Shown here one piece after another: positions 26,839 to 35,772 of a stretch of DNA of 64,000 nt (positions within the stretch are counted from its first letter, which is position 1; each line of letters opens with the position of its first letter). A program made the translations under genes and the position numbers. The notes below the pieces were generated by a model. It was not told where the DNA came from. It saw only the letters and a program-made list of their open reading frames with translations, and did not search any database. Source of the DNA: an uncultured Clostridia bacterium (GTDB lineage: Bacteria; Bacillota; Clostridia; UBA1381); assembly GCA_947626135.1 (NCBI GenBank), contig CANQQZ010000003.1, positions 62,001 to 126,000 on the forward strand, read 5' to 3'.

Positions 26839-27834
26839 TTGACCAACAGACAAATCGATTTGCCGCACGGCACGGACATGGCTGCGCTGTTCGGAAGCTT
26901 CGACGAGAATATAAAGCTTATCGAGCAGTCGATGCATGTCACCGTATTCGCGCGGGAAAACGCGCTGCGCATTTCCGGAGAGGAGGAGGACGCGGCGCAG
27001 GCGGCTCAGGTAATTCATCTGCTTATACAGGTGCTCGAAAACGGCGAGATCATTGATAAGCAAAAGGTCATCTACGCCATGACAATGGTTCGCGAGGACG
27101 GCGGCTTCGACATGAAGCTGCTGGGCGACAACTGTATCGCGATAAACGCCAAGGGCAGTCCCATAAAGACCAAAACTCTCGGTCAGAAACGGTATGTGGA
27201 CGCGATAACCGAAAATACTATAGTGTTCGGCATAGGTCCCGCCGGCACGGGAAAAACATATCTCGCGGTCGCAAAAGCCGTAACGGCTCTGAGAGCGAAG
27301 GAGGTGAGCCGCATAATTCTGACGCGTCCGGCGGTCGAGGCCGGCGAAAAGCTCGGCTTTTTGCCGGGCGATTTACAGAATAAAGTGGATCCGTATTTAA
27401 GACCCTTATACGATGGGATGTATGAAATGCTGGGCGGCGAAGGATTCCTGAAAAATCAGGAAAAGGGGGTCATAGAGGTCGCGCCGCTGGCATATATGCG
27501 CGGGCGCACGCTCGACAATGCGTTTATAATACTGGACGAGGCTCAAAACACCACCCCGGAGCAGATGAAAATGTTCCTTACGCGTATCGGCTACGGCTCT
27601 AAGGCGATCGTAACGGGCGACGTCACACAAATCGATCTTCCCGGCGATAAGCGGTCGGGACTGAAGGAGGCGGAAAAGGTGCTCAAAAACATCGAGGGCA
27701 TAAAATTCTGCTATCTGACGGAAAAGGACGTGGTGCGCCACCCGCTTGTTCAGGAGATAATAAAGGCATACGCAAAATACGACGAGGAAAGAGAAAAGAG
27801 AAGAACTCATGGCAGAACTGATAATAGAAAATGA
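26839..27834 (+). CDS. phoH: PhoH-family ATPase
   Basis: Cytoplasmic PhoH-like P-loop ATPase (331 residues) with an N-terminal KH-like segment, Walker A GIGPAGTGKTYLAVAKA and Walker B FIILDEAQNTTPEQMKMFL. The role is thought to be RNA-related; it is always found with ybeY. The start chosen is TTG (TTGACCAACAGA) 8 nt after AAGGAG; a GTG overlapping the yqfD stop is too close to that site. The 3' end overlaps ybeY by 26 nt. Confidence 0.93.
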   Translation: MTNRQIDLPHGTDMAALFGSFDENIKLIEQSMHVTVFARENALRISGEEEDAAQAAQVIHLLIQVLENGEIIDKQKVIYAMTMVREDGGFDMKLLGDNCIAINAKGSPIKTKTLGQKRYVDAITENTIVFGIGPAGTGKTYLAVAKAVTALRAKEVSRIILTRPAVEAGEKLGFLPGDLQNKVDPYLRPLYDGMYEMLGGEGFLKNQEKGVIEVAPLAYMRGRTLDNAFIILDEAQNTTPEQMKMFLTRIGYGSKAIVTGDVTQIDLPGDKRSGLKEAEKVLKNIEGIKFCYLTEKDVVRHPLVQEIIKAYAKYDEEREKRRTHGRTDNRK

Positions 27835-28309
27835 ACAAAACAAAATTGACGTAACAAAAGCGCTTACAGACCTGATAAAGGCTGTATGCGAGGAGGTGAT
27901 GGCGGAGGAGGAATGCGGCTTTGACGCTCAGATAAGCGTAACGCTGACGGATGATGAGCGCATACGCAATCTTAACCGCGAACACCGCGGCATTGACCGC
28001 GCCACCGACGTGCTTTCCTTCCCCATGCTCAGCTTCGACGGCGATGAAGCCGATGCGCGTTACGATTACGACGGCGACGCGGTTTTGCTCGGGGATATCG
28101 TCATATCTCTTGAGCGCGCCGCGGCTCAGGCGGAGGAATATAATCACTCCATGCGGCGGGAAACGGCGTTTTTGACCGCCCACTCCATGCTTCATCTGCT
28201 TGGCTACGACCATATTGACAGCGAGGGCGACAGGATTATGCGCAAGAAGCAGGATAAGGTTTTGACGGCGCTCAATATCACAAGGAAACGACTGACGGGA
28301 GAAACATGA
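27809..28309 (+). CDS. ybeY: Endoribonuclease YbeY
   Basis: Metal-dependent single-strand endoribonuclease for 16S rRNA 3' maturation and ribosome quality control (166 residues). The zinc motif H-x3-H-x5-H is visible in HSMLHLLGYDH near residue 130. The family segment RATDVLSFPML (~residues 65-75) is present. It is followed directly by era (ATGA overlap); the dgkA and cdd genes found between them in Bacillus are absent. Confidence 0.94.
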   Translation: MAELIIENEQNKIDVTKALTDLIKAVCEEVMAEEECGFDAQISVTLTDDERIRNLNREHRGIDRATDVLSFPMLSFDGDEADARYDYDGDAVLLGDIVISLERAAAQAEEYNHSMRRETAFLTAHSMLHLLGYDHIDSEGDRIMRKKQDKVLTALNITRKRLTGET

Positions 28310-29205
28310 ATATGAAAAAAGAATTCAAATCCGGCTTCGCCGCTATAATAGGTATGCCCAACGTGGGAAAATCAACGCTCCTGAACACAATAGCGGGGCA
28401 GAAAATCGCGATTATTTCCGATAAGCCGCAGACTACCAGAAACAAAATACTCGCTGTCTGCACCACCGACAGCGAGCAAATAATTTTCACCGACACGCCC
28501 GGAATACACAATCCGCGCAACAAGCTCGGGCAATTCATGGTCAAAGCCGCGAACGACGCCATAAACGACACGGACGTTCTTGTGTTTATGACGGACGCCT
28601 CCCGTCCCGTCCGGGACGCGGAACGCTCGATTTTAAATTCAATAGAAAATCGAGGCGTTCCGTGTATCCTTGCGCTTAATAAGATCGACCTCATAAAAAA
28701 GGAGGAGCTGCTTCCGCTCATAGCCGATTATTCGAGCATGTATAATTTCGCGGCAATCGTGCCGATGAGCGCGGAAAACGGAGACGGCACGGAAGAGCTT
28801 TTAAATGAAATACGCGAGCATCTCGACTTCGGTCCCGCATATTTTGACGAGGATACCGTGACCGACCAGCCGGAGCGTCAGATAGCGGCGGAAATAATAC
28901 GCGAAAAAATGCTGTGGCTTCTGGATAAAGAGGTCCCTCACGGCGCGGCGATTGAAATAACAAAGGTTGAGGAAAAAGCGAAAATAACCAATATTCACGC
29001 CGTAATATACTGCGAAAAAAACACGCATAAGGGCATAATAATCGGAAAAAACGGTGAAATGCTAAAAAAAATCGGCTCTATGGCGCGCGCGGATATTGAA
29101 AAAATGCTCGGCAAAAAGGCGTATCTTGAGCTGTGGGTCAAGGTTAAACCGGACTGGCGCAACAGCGATTTTATGATACGCAATTTCGGATTCTCAAATG
29201 AGTAA
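28306..29205 (+). CDS. era: GTPase Era
   Basis: Essential GTPase that binds the 3' end of 16S rRNA during 30S assembly. The 299-residue protein has G1 GMPNVGKSTLLNT, G2/G3 with QTTRNK and DTPGIHNPR, G4 NKID, and the C-terminal KH domain with IIIGKNGEMLKKIGSMAR. An ATG overlapping the ybeY stop gives the full length; a second ATG two codons on has better spacing from GGGAG. Confidence 0.97.
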   Translation: MNMKKEFKSGFAAIIGMPNVGKSTLLNTIAGQKIAIISDKPQTTRNKILAVCTTDSEQIIFTDTPGIHNPRNKLGQFMVKAANDAINDTDVLVFMTDASRPVRDAERSILNSIENRGVPCILALNKIDLIKKEELLPLIADYSSMYNFAAIVPMSAENGDGTEELLNEIREHLDFGPAYFDEDTVTDQPERQIAAEIIREKMLWLLDKEVPHGAAIEITKVEEKAKITNIHAVIYCEKNTHKGIIIGKNGEMLKKIGSMARADIEKMLGKKAYLELWVKVKPDWRNSDFMIRNFGFSNE

Positions 29206-29283
29206 GAAATAAGTGTCAGGTATAACCGCCGGAAAATGAAATAAACTAAATCCGAAAACAAGTCTGTTTTTCGGAGGTACGGT

Positions 29284-29427
29284 ATGGAAAATAATTCGTT
29301 TTTATGGAATGCGTTTATTAACACGGGCTGCATAAAGGCGTATCTGGTATACAAGAACGCCGAAAAGCGCGCCGGAATGAGGAGTGAGGAGGCAAGATGG
29401 CAACCGTCAGCGCCAAAGGTATCATAA
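29284..29427 (+). CDS. yqzL: YqzL-like small protein
   Basis: A 47-codon gene: MENNSFLWNAFINTGCIKAY is its start. Members of the YqzL family are tiny proteins found between era/cdd and recO in Firmicutes and share the W-x-x-F-x-x-TG-x-I-x-x-YL-x-x-K pattern, which fits here. It has a good GGAGG 7 nt before the ATG. Its end overlaps the start of recO by 31 nt in another frame. The function of the family is unknown. Confidence 0.75.
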   Translation: MENNSFLWNAFINTGCIKAYLVYKNAEKRAGMRSEEARWQPSAPKVS

Positions 29428-30137
29428 TCAGGCAGACCTCTTACGGAGAAGGGCACCGGATATTGAGCATTTTTGCCGAGAATATGGGCATTATCAAAGC
29501 CGTGGCATACGGTGCGGGCAAATCCAGAAGCTCCTCCGCCGCCTCAAGCCAGTTTCTGTGCTACGGCAGCTTTGAGCTTTATCAGGGCTCCGGACGGCTT
29601 ATGAGCGTCAACCGTATAAATACGATAGACGGCTTCTATCCGGTATGCGAGGACATTTACAAGCTGTCGCTCGCCTCATATCTGGCGGATATCACATACG
29701 AAACTCTCGGGGAAAACAACTGTGATGACAGGATTTTACGGCTGTACCTGAACGCCGTATACGCTCTCGCGTACCGAAACGAGTCCGTAAAGAAGGTCAA
29801 AACAGCCTACGAGCTTAAGCTTATGGCTGCGGGCGGATATTGTCCGTCTCTGGGCGAATGCGTTGGCTGCGGCAGCGAAAACGCCGTAAAATTCGATTTT
29901 GAAAAGGGCGGCGTGCTGTGCGCCGAATGCGGCGAACGCAGAGCTGTCAGAATAAACGGCGCCGTCTTAAACGCCATGAGATACATAACCGGCTGCGATG
30001 ACAAAAAAATGCTTGCTTTTTCCGCAAATGACGAGCTTATAGATTATCTCAACGCCGTAACCGAAACCTATGTCGGCGTACAGCTCGACAAGCATTTTAA
30101 AAGTCTGGATTATTACAAAACTATGCTCTTATCATAG
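29397..30137 (+). CDS. recO: DNA repair protein RecO
   Basis: RecF-pathway mediator that anneals ssDNA and loads RecA with RecR. The 246-residue protein has the N-terminal OB domain (GIIIRQTSYGEGHRILSIFAEN) and a helical C-terminal part with a four-cysteine zinc site CPSLGECVGCGS...CAECG. It overlaps the small upstream gene and has GAGGAGGCAAG before its ATG. No glyQS or other usual follower is present; the operon ends here. Confidence 0.93.
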   Translation: MATVSAKGIIIRQTSYGEGHRILSIFAENMGIIKAVAYGAGKSRSSSAASSQFLCYGSFELYQGSGRLMSVNRINTIDGFYPVCEDIYKLSLASYLADITYETLGENNCDDRILRLYLNAVYALAYRNESVKKVKTAYELKLMAAGGYCPSLGECVGCGSENAVKFDFEKGGVLCAECGERRAVRINGAVLNAMRYITGCDDKKMLAFSANDELIDYLNAVTETYVGVQLDKHFKSLDYYKTMLLS

Positions 30138-30207
30138 CATAAATAATCCATAAACAGGAATTATTTGGTTATTTTACATAAAATAAAAAATTTATAGCAA
30201 AAAACAC

Positions 30208-30236
30208 TTGCAATTCTCTGAGGCTTGTTGTATAAT
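30208..30236 (+). promoter_or_regulatory. Sigma-A promoter of rpsT
   Basis: TTGCAA, 17-nt spacer, TATAAT, about 40 nt before the rpsT start. Confidence 0.8.
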
Positions 30237-30277
30237 ACTGCCGTGTTATATATTAAGTTTGTGGAGGTGTAACGTAA

Positions 30278-30541
30278 ATGCCTAATATCAAGTCGGCTAA
30301 AAAGCGCGTCAAGGTAATCGCGAAAAAGACTGCGGTTAACGTATCCCATAAGACGGCTTTGAAGACCGCGATTAAAAAGTTCGAGGCGGCAGTTGAAAAC
30401 GGCGACAAGGAAAACGCTAAGGTATTGTTTAACGAAGCGTCCAAGAAGCTCGACCAGGGCGTCAGCCAGGGTATTCTTCATAAGAATAACGCCGCAAGAA
30501 AGAAATCTCAGCTTGCTTTAAAACTTGCAAAGCTTGCGTAA
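30278..30541 (+). CDS. rpsT: 30S ribosomal protein S20
   Basis: Primary 16S-binding ribosomal protein of 87 residues, highly basic, all helical: [20 protein letters not shown] at the start and [18 protein letters not shown] at the end match the family. It has its own promoter, a GGAGGTG site and a terminator, so it is monocistronic. Confidence 0.98.
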   Translation: MPNIKSAKKRVKVIAKKTAVNVSHKTALKTAIKKFEAAVENGDKENAKVLFNEASKKLDQGVSQGILHKNNAARKKSQLALKLAKLA

Positions 30542-30556
30542 GGGCAGTTAAAACCG

Positions 30557-30586
30557 AAAAAAACGCGGTGAAAACCGCGTTTTTTT
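30557..30586 (+). terminator. Terminator after rpsT
   Basis: Stem AAAAAACGCGGT / ACCGCGTTTTTT with a GAAA tetraloop and T7. Confidence 0.92.
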
Positions 30587-30627
30587 ACGCCCGCAATTTA
30601 AAAACCCGCAATTAAACAAAAAAAGTG

Positions 30628-30656
30628 TTGACAAACTCGAAGTTTTACATTATAAT
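30628..30656 (+). promoter_or_regulatory. Strong sigma-A promoter of tRNA-Met
   Basis: Consensus TTGACA, 17-nt spacer, TATAAT; the transcript would start about 13 nt before the tRNA. Confidence 0.85.
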
Positions 30657-30675
30657 ATCTTTTGTTGTGAGAAAC

Positions 30676-30752
30676 GGCGGTATAGCTCAGCTGGCTAGAG
30701 CACACGGTTCATACCCGTGGTGTCAGTGGTTCAAGTCCACTTACCGCTACCA
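30676..30752 (+). tRNA. tRNA-Met (CAT), elongator type
   Basis: Full cloverleaf with encoded CCA. The acceptor stem is GGCGGTA / TACCGCT (with a G1-U72 pair), the anticodon stem-loop CACGG-TTCATAC-CCGTG, and the T arm GTGG-TTCAAGT-CCAC. It lacks the initiator features (C1-A72 mismatch and three G-C pairs in the anticodon stem), so it is an elongator; a CAT tRNA that is later modified to read AUA is less likely but not excluded. Confidence 0.95.
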
Positions 30753-30789
30753 AAAACGGCTTGAAGCTTCAGCTCCGGGTCGTTTTTTT
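30753..30789 (+). terminator. Probable terminator after tRNA-Met
   Basis: AAAAACG ... CGTTTTTTT arms enclosing a weak GCTTGAAGCTTCAGC inner stem, ending in T7. Confidence 0.55.
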
Positions 30790-30798
30790 ATTCCGGCA

Positions 30799-30827
30799 TT
30801 GATTTTTCCCGTCCGATATTATATAAT
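30799..30827 (+). promoter_or_regulatory. Sigma-A promoter of birA
   Basis: TTGATT, 17-nt spacer, TATAAT. The start of transcription would be near 30834, which rules out the earlier in-frame GTG as the birA start. Confidence 0.75.
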
Positions 30828-30850
30828 CATATGTGAAGGGATTGATTTGC

Positions 30851-31810
30851 TTGAAACAAAATATACTGGAAATACTAAAAGCCGGCGGCGGGTACGTTTC
30901 CGGCGAAAAAATATCGCAGAAGCTCGGAATATCGCGCGCGGCGGTATGGAAACACATCAAGGCGCTCCGCGCCGAGGGCTATGAGATAGAGTCCGCGACA
31001 AACCGGGGCTACCGTCTTTCCTCCGAGCCGGATCTGATAACCGCCGGACAAATAACCGCCGGGCTTAAAACCACGCGCATGGGGCAAAACGTAATATATG
31101 TATATTCGACCGATTCCACAAACGAGGAGGCGAAGCGCCGCTGTGACGAGCCCGACGGCACTCTGTTCACCGCCGATATCCAGACCGGCGGCAAGGGGCG
31201 GCTCGGCAGGGCATGGACCTCTCCCGGGGGCGGCGGCATATGGATGTCGCTGCTTCTAAAGCCCGATATCCCGCCCTCCCGCTCATCCGGGCTGACGCTC
31301 GCCGCGGGACTTGCTGTTTACCGCGCGCTGAAGGATTTCGGCGTTATGATAAAATGGCCCAACGATATCGTGGCTGACGGCAAAAAAATCTGCGGAATAC
31401 TGACCGAGATGTCCGCCGAAATGGAACGCGTAAACTACATCGTATGCGGAATAGGAATCAACGTAAATGCCGCCGGATTTCCGCCCGAAATCGGCGGCAA
31501 GGCTGTCTCGCTGCGTATGATGACCGGGAAAAATTATGAACGCGCGCCTGTTATACGGCGCGTAATGGAGGAATTCGAGCCCCTTTACGGCGAATTTCTC
31601 AAAAACGGACTTAAAAACATAATTCCCGAATATGAAGCCGCGTGCGTGAACATATCCCGCGGCGTTAACGCGGTCCTCGACGGGAAAACCGTCTCCGGCA
31701 CAGCGGCGGGTATCGGACAGGACGGCTCGCTTTTGATTGATACGCCGAACGGACGCGTGACGGTATCCTCGGGCGAGATATCGGTTCGCGGCATTTACGG
31801 ATACGTATAA
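30851..31810 (+). CDS. birA: Biotin-protein ligase / biotin repressor
   Basis: Attaches biotin to carboxylase carrier proteins and, with its HTH domain, can repress biotin genes. The 319-residue protein has an N-terminal winged helix (GEKISQKLGISRAAVWKHI) and the ligase domain with TGGKGRLGRAWTSPGGGGIW, the biotinyl-AMP loop, and KWPNDIV. A C-terminal SH3-like segment is present. The TTG start is supported by AAGGG 10 nt upstream and by the promoter position. No biotin operon is in the window. Confidence 0.93.
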   Translation: MKQNILEILKAGGGYVSGEKISQKLGISRAAVWKHIKALRAEGYEIESATNRGYRLSSEPDLITAGQITAGLKTTRMGQNVIYVYSTDSTNEEAKRRCDEPDGTLFTADIQTGGKGRLGRAWTSPGGGGIWMSLLLKPDIPPSRSSGLTLAAGLAVYRALKDFGVMIKWPNDIVADGKKICGILTEMSAEMERVNYIVCGIGINVNAAGFPPEIGGKAVSLRMMTGKNYERAPVIRRVMEEFEPLYGEFLKNGLKNIIPEYEAACVNISRGVNAVLDGKTVSGTAAGIGQDGSLLIDTPNGRVTVSSGEISVRGIYGYV

Positions 31811-31839
31811 CGCAGCAGGGGAAAATTTAATAAAATATA

Positions 31840-31868
31840 TTGAAATTTCTGGCGGATTATGTTAAAAT
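31840..31868 (+). promoter_or_regulatory. Sigma-A promoter of trkA-trkH
   Basis: TTGAAA, 17-nt spacer, TAAAAT. Confidence 0.7.
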
Positions 31869-31897
31869 AATGTATCTATATACACACAGGAGGCAGA

Positions 31898-33316
31898 ATG
31901 ATGTCTATACTGGAAAAAATCAAACCGAATGCAAAACAAAATAAAGGAAAAATCCTTAAAATCATTATTGTCGGCACAGGCAAGGTAGGCTCAACGCTCG
32001 CGGGAAAGCTCACCGACGAGGGATGCGACGTAACAATAATAGATAAGAACAGGGAGGTTGTCGATCATCTTGCCGAAACATATGATATTATGGGCATTGT
32101 CGGCAACGGCTCAAGCTATAAAACTCTTATCGAGGCGGGCGTTGAATCCGCGGACCTTATTATCGCCGTTACAGACAGCGATGAGTTAAACCTGCTTTGC
32201 TGCGCCCTGGCGAACATGGTCGGCAAATGCACCTGCATCGCCCGCGTAAGGAGCCCGGAATATACGGACGAGCTGAATTATCTGTGCGATAAGCTTGGCA
32301 TAGCGATGATCATTAATCCCGACCTTGAGGCTGCCAAGGAAATTTCAAGAATACTTCATTTCCCGTCCGCGATATCCGTAAATCCGTTTGCGAAGGGAAC
32401 GGCGGAGCTTATCAAATTCAAAATTCCCGAAGGCAGCACTCTGAACGGAATACAGCTTTCAAGCTTCCAGCGCAGCAAGGATTTCAATATTCTCGTATGC
32501 GCCGTTGAGCGCAAGGGTGAGATCACCATTCCGAACGGCTCCTTCCGCCTCTATTCCGGCGATATAATTTCGTTTGTCGCCACCCCGAAGGATGCTTTGA
32601 CCTTCTTTAAGAAAATTAATATAGAAACCCACAAGGTCGGCTCCGTTATGATTATAGGCGGCGGACGAACCTCGTATTATCTGGCGCGGAGACTCGTAAA
32701 ATCCGGAGTTGAGGTGAAAATAATAGAAATCAGCGCGGAGCGCTGCGCCCAGCTAAGCGAACTGCTGCCCGACGAGGTTGTAATAGTCAACGGAAACGGC
32801 ACGGACGAAACTCTTTTAAACGAAGAGGATTTGCTGCGCACCGGCGCTATTATCCCGCTCACGGGCATTGACGAGGAAAACGTGATACTTTCGCTCTACG
32901 GCATGAAAGCGGCGCCCGGAATAAAGGCAATAACAAAGGTAAACCATATAAACTTCTCGAACGTCATAAACGAGCTGGAGCTGGGAAGCGTCGTATATCC
33001 CCGTCTTATAACGGCTGAAATGATAATAAAATATGTGCGCGCGAAAAAGAACACAATAGGCAGTGAAATAGAAACGCTTTATCATATGTACGGCGGACGG
33101 GCTGAAGCGATAGAATTTATCGTGCATCCCGAATTCTCACAGGTTAACGTGCCGCTGAAGAATATGCGCCTGAAGAGCAATCTGCTTATAACATGCGTAT
33201 ACCGCGGCGGAAGAACGTTTATTCCCGCCGGCGACGATGTTCTGCGCGGCGGTGATTCGGTAACTGTAGTCACGTCTCACACGGGGCTCAGCAGTATAGA
33301 GGAAATTATTGACTAA
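31898..33316 (+). CDS. trkA: Trk potassium uptake regulatory protein TrkA
   Basis: Cytoplasmic nucleotide-binding gating subunit of the Trk K+ transporter. The 472 residues contain two RCK_N/RCK_C pairs: the first Rossmann fold IIIVGTGKVGSTLAGKL...IIDKN (residues ~24-60), TrkA-C near 150-220, a second degenerate RCK_N starting VMIIGGGRTSYYLARRL (~residue 249), and a second TrkA-C. This tandem form is the standard TrkA. Two adjacent ATGs follow GGAGG. trkH is 88 nt downstream. Confidence 0.95.
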   Translation: MMSILEKIKPNAKQNKGKILKIIIVGTGKVGSTLAGKLTDEGCDVTIIDKNREVVDHLAETYDIMGIVGNGSSYKTLIEAGVESADLIIAVTDSDELNLLCCALANMVGKCTCIARVRSPEYTDELNYLCDKLGIAMIINPDLEAAKEISRILHFPSAISVNPFAKGTAELIKFKIPEGSTLNGIQLSSFQRSKDFNILVCAVERKGEITIPNGSFRLYSGDIISFVATPKDALTFFKKINIETHKVGSVMIIGGGRTSYYLARRLVKSGVEVKIIEISAERCAQLSELLPDEVVIVNGNGTDETLLNEEDLLRTGAIIPLTGIDEENVILSLYGMKAAPGIKAITKVNHINFSNVINELELGSVVYPRLITAEMIIKYVRAKKNTIGSEIETLYHMYGGRAEAIEFIVHPEFSQVNVPLKNMRLKSNLLITCVYRGGRTFIPAGDDVLRGGDSVTVVTSHTGLSSIEEIID

Positions 33317-33404
33317 TCATCCGGCATGTCCGGCGCGGCGGCGGTCATTTGCTTTTCGCCGCGCGTCCGGCGCTGCCGATTAAAGAGTGAAACGGGGGAT
33401 AATA

Positions 33405-34871
33405 TTGAATTACAAGGCGGTCGTTTACATACTCGGCTGGATACTTGTTATCGAAGGCGCGCTCATGCTCACGCCGTTCGCTGTATCGCTGATATACGGG
33501 GAAGAGCACGGAGCCGCGTTTGCCATAATAGCCGCGGTGTGTATCATAACGGGAGTGTTGATAGTATTCAGGCGCCCGAAGCGCATGACCTTTTACTCGC
33601 GCGAGGGCTTTGTGGTAACGGCGTTCGCGTGGATACTGATGAGCGTTTTCGGCTGTCTGCCGTTTGTCATGAACGGAGACATACCGTCGTTTACGGACGC
33701 GCTGTTTGAAACGGTATCCGGATTTACGACGACCGGAACGAGTATTCTGGATGACGTGGAGGCTCTCTCCCACGCGTCCCTTTTCTGGCGCTCGCTGACA
33801 CACTGGATAGGCGGCATGGGCGTGCTTGTGTTTCTGCTCGCGCTTATACCCATGACCGGCGGCGGCTCGCATATGAATATAATGCGCGCCGAAAGCCCGG
33901 GACCCACGGTCAGCAAGCTTTTGCCGAAGGTCCGCCAGACAGCGTTCGCACTTTACACGATTTACGTCGCGCTTACATTGGCGGAATTTATAATGCTGCT
34001 GCTCGGACGTATGCCGGCATTTGAAGCGATAACAACCGCCGTCGGCACGGCGGGCACCGGAGGCTTCGGCGTAAAGGCGGACAGCATGGCAGGCTATTCG
34101 CCGTATATTCAATGGGTCGTAACGGTGTTTATGACGCTGTTCGGAATAAATTTCGGCGTGTATTTCCTGTTAGCCACAAGGAAATTCAAGGCGGCTGCGA
34201 TACATGAGGAGGCGCGGTACTATCTTCTCATCATTCTCGGCGCAGCGGCGGTTATAACGATATCCTTCCTTATGAACGGCACGCTGCCGGATATGAGCTG
34301 GAGCGACAAGATACGCCACATATGCTTCCAATGCGCCTCGCTCGTCACGACCACCGGCTTTACCACGGTTGATTACGATACCTGGCCCCAGCTTGCTCTT
34401 ATGGTATTGCTCACGCTTATGTTTATCGGCGCGTGCGCCGGCAGCACGGGCGGCGGCATAAAGGTGTCCAGAATACTCATAATGTGCCGCTCGGTAAAGA
34501 ACGCGCTGACGCGGTTCTTTCATCCCAAACGCGTGGTAAACCTGCGCAGTGAAGGAAAAACCGTGCCCGCGGAAATCGTGCAGTCGGTAAGCGTGTATAT
34601 GATTGCGTATATAATCGTTTATGTCGTGTCTATATTTATAGTTTCGCTCGACAATTATGATTTCACGACCAACTTCACCGCTATTGCCGCCACGATCAAC
34701 AATATCGGTCCGGGTCTCGGAAAGGCAGGTCCCACCGAAAGCTTTTCAATGTTCTCGCCGCTGTCGAAATACGTGATGATTTTCGATATGCTTGCCGGCA
34801 GGCTGGAGCTCTATCCCATGCTTATCCTATTCTCGCCCGAGTTCTGGAAAAGCTTAAAACCGCAGCATTAA
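33405..34871 (+). CDS. trkH: Trk potassium uptake channel subunit TrkH
   Basis: Membrane pore subunit of the Trk/Ktr superfamily (488 residues) with about ten membrane segments and four pore loops; the selectivity-loop glycines are in SGFTTTGTSIL, GTAGTGGFGVKADS, TTTGFTTVDYD and NIGPGLGKAG. The first lines resemble KtrB/TrkH. The start is TTG after CGGGGG with suitable spacing; a GTG 18 nt earlier reads through that site and is unlikely. Confidence 0.95.
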   Translation: MNYKAVVYILGWILVIEGALMLTPFAVSLIYGEEHGAAFAIIAAVCIITGVLIVFRRPKRMTFYSREGFVVTAFAWILMSVFGCLPFVMNGDIPSFTDALFETVSGFTTTGTSILDDVEALSHASLFWRSLTHWIGGMGVLVFLLALIPMTGGGSHMNIMRAESPGPTVSKLLPKVRQTAFALYTIYVALTLAEFIMLLLGRMPAFEAITTAVGTAGTGGFGVKADSMAGYSPYIQWVVTVFMTLFGINFGVYFLLATRKFKAAAIHEEARYYLLIILGAAAVITISFLMNGTLPDMSWSDKIRHICFQCASLVTTTGFTTVDYDTWPQLALMVLLTLMFIGACAGSTGGGIKVSRILIMCRSVKNALTRFFHPKRVVNLRSEGKTVPAEIVQSVSVYMIAYIIVYVVSIFIVSLDNYDFTTNFTAIAATINNIGPGLGKAGPTESFSMFSPLSKYVMIFDMLAGRLELYPMLILFSPEFWKSLKPQH

Positions 34872-34888
34872 CGAAAGGATAATAAAAA

Positions 34889-35191
34889 ATGAACGATAAG
34901 ATCCTGGCGATGATGCGCAAGCCGTATCATCTGCTTGTATGGGCGCTCATATGCGGACTCGGCTACCTGGCTCTGACGGCCCGGTTCATTCTCGCGTTTA
35001 CCGAACGCGGCGGCGGTATCCTCATATGGCTCTTCTTCCCCGCGATAGTATGCGGAGCGGCGCTCATTATTATAAAGGGCATAAAAAAAGCCGATGAAAA
35101 CGGCAACGAACGTGCCATGCTCGCCGCATTCTGGGCGCATGTGCTCGTCATTGTCATGGGCGCCGTATTTTTCGCGTCAATGCTCGTATGA
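34889..35191 (+). CDS. Small three-helix membrane protein, unknown
   Basis: A 100-residue protein not recognised. It has three hydrophobic helices (LLVWALICGLGYLALTARFIL, IWLFFPAIVCGAALIII and LLAAFWAHVLVIVMGAVFFASMLV, given in part) separated by short charged loops (FTERGGG; KGIKKADENGNER). It begins 17 nt after trkH with AAAGGA, and its stop overlaps the next ATG (ATGA), so it is translated with both neighbours. It may be an accessory of TrkH, by position only. Confidence 0.7.
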   Translation: MNDKILAMMRKPYHLLVWALICGLGYLALTARFILAFTERGGGILIWLFFPAIVCGAALIIIKGIKKADENGNERAMLAAFWAHVLVIVMGAVFFASMLV

Positions 35192-35655
35192 AGGCTGTAC
35201 ACAATATTGAGCCGGTGTTCGATAATAATTCCCGAATACTGATTTTGGGCAGCTTCCCATCAGTAAAATCACGCGAAACCGAATTTTTTTACGGTCATCC
35301 CCAAAACCGGTTTTGGCGCGTTACGGCTGCCGTATGCGGCTGCGGCGTTCCCGGGACGGTAGAAGAAAAAAAGCGTATGCTCCTCGGCAATCATATTGCG
35401 CTGTGGGACGTAATAGAAAGCTGCGATATAGAGGGGTCGTCCGACAGCTCTATACGCAATGTCAGGATAAATGATTTCACGCGTATTTTCAAAACCGCGG
35501 ATATACGGCGCGTTTTCGCCAACGGCTCCGCGGCGTATGAGCTGTACAGGCGGCATGTCGGAAACAGCATAACCCGGCTTCCGTCTACCAGTCCAGCAAA
35601 CGCCGCGTGGAGCACCCGGAGGCTTATTGACGCATGGCGCGTTATTTTAGAATAG
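35188..35655 (+). CDS. UDG-superfamily hypoxanthine/deoxyinosine DNA glycosylase
   Basis: A 155-residue protein resembling the HDG family (UDG family 6), which removes deaminated adenine (hypoxanthine) from DNA. Motif 1 is ILILGSFPSVKSRETEFFYG, followed by HPQNRFWRV and WDVIESCDIEGSSDSSI; the C-terminal motif is LPSTSPANAAWS, with the STSPAN form typical of these enzymes. The HDG family has N in GSFPS...N rather than the aspartate of UNG. The start overlaps the upstream stop by ATGA. It ends in TAG. Confidence 0.87.
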   Translation: MKAVHNIEPVFDNNSRILILGSFPSVKSRETEFFYGHPQNRFWRVTAAVCGCGVPGTVEEKKRMLLGNHIALWDVIESCDIEGSSDSSIRNVRINDFTRIFKTADIRRVFANGSAAYELYRRHVGNSITRLPSTSPANAAWSTRRLIDAWRVILE

Positions 35656-35710
35656 AAAATACCTCCGCCACGCGCAAACTCTTTTTCACCATAAATCATA
35701 TTTTAATAAC

Positions 35711-35752
35711 AAAAAGGAAGGACATCGGATAATTCGCGATGTCCTTCTTTTT
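35711..35752. terminator. Bidirectional terminator
   Basis: 11-bp stem GAAGGACATCG / CGATGTCCTTC flanked by A5 and T5, between convergent units. Confidence 0.9.
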
Positions 35753-35772
35753 AATTCAATGAATATTTTATA

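Noticed and set aside
33345..34112. 255-codon open frame opposite trkH
   Set aside because: Antisense shadow rich in Arg and His with no start signals.
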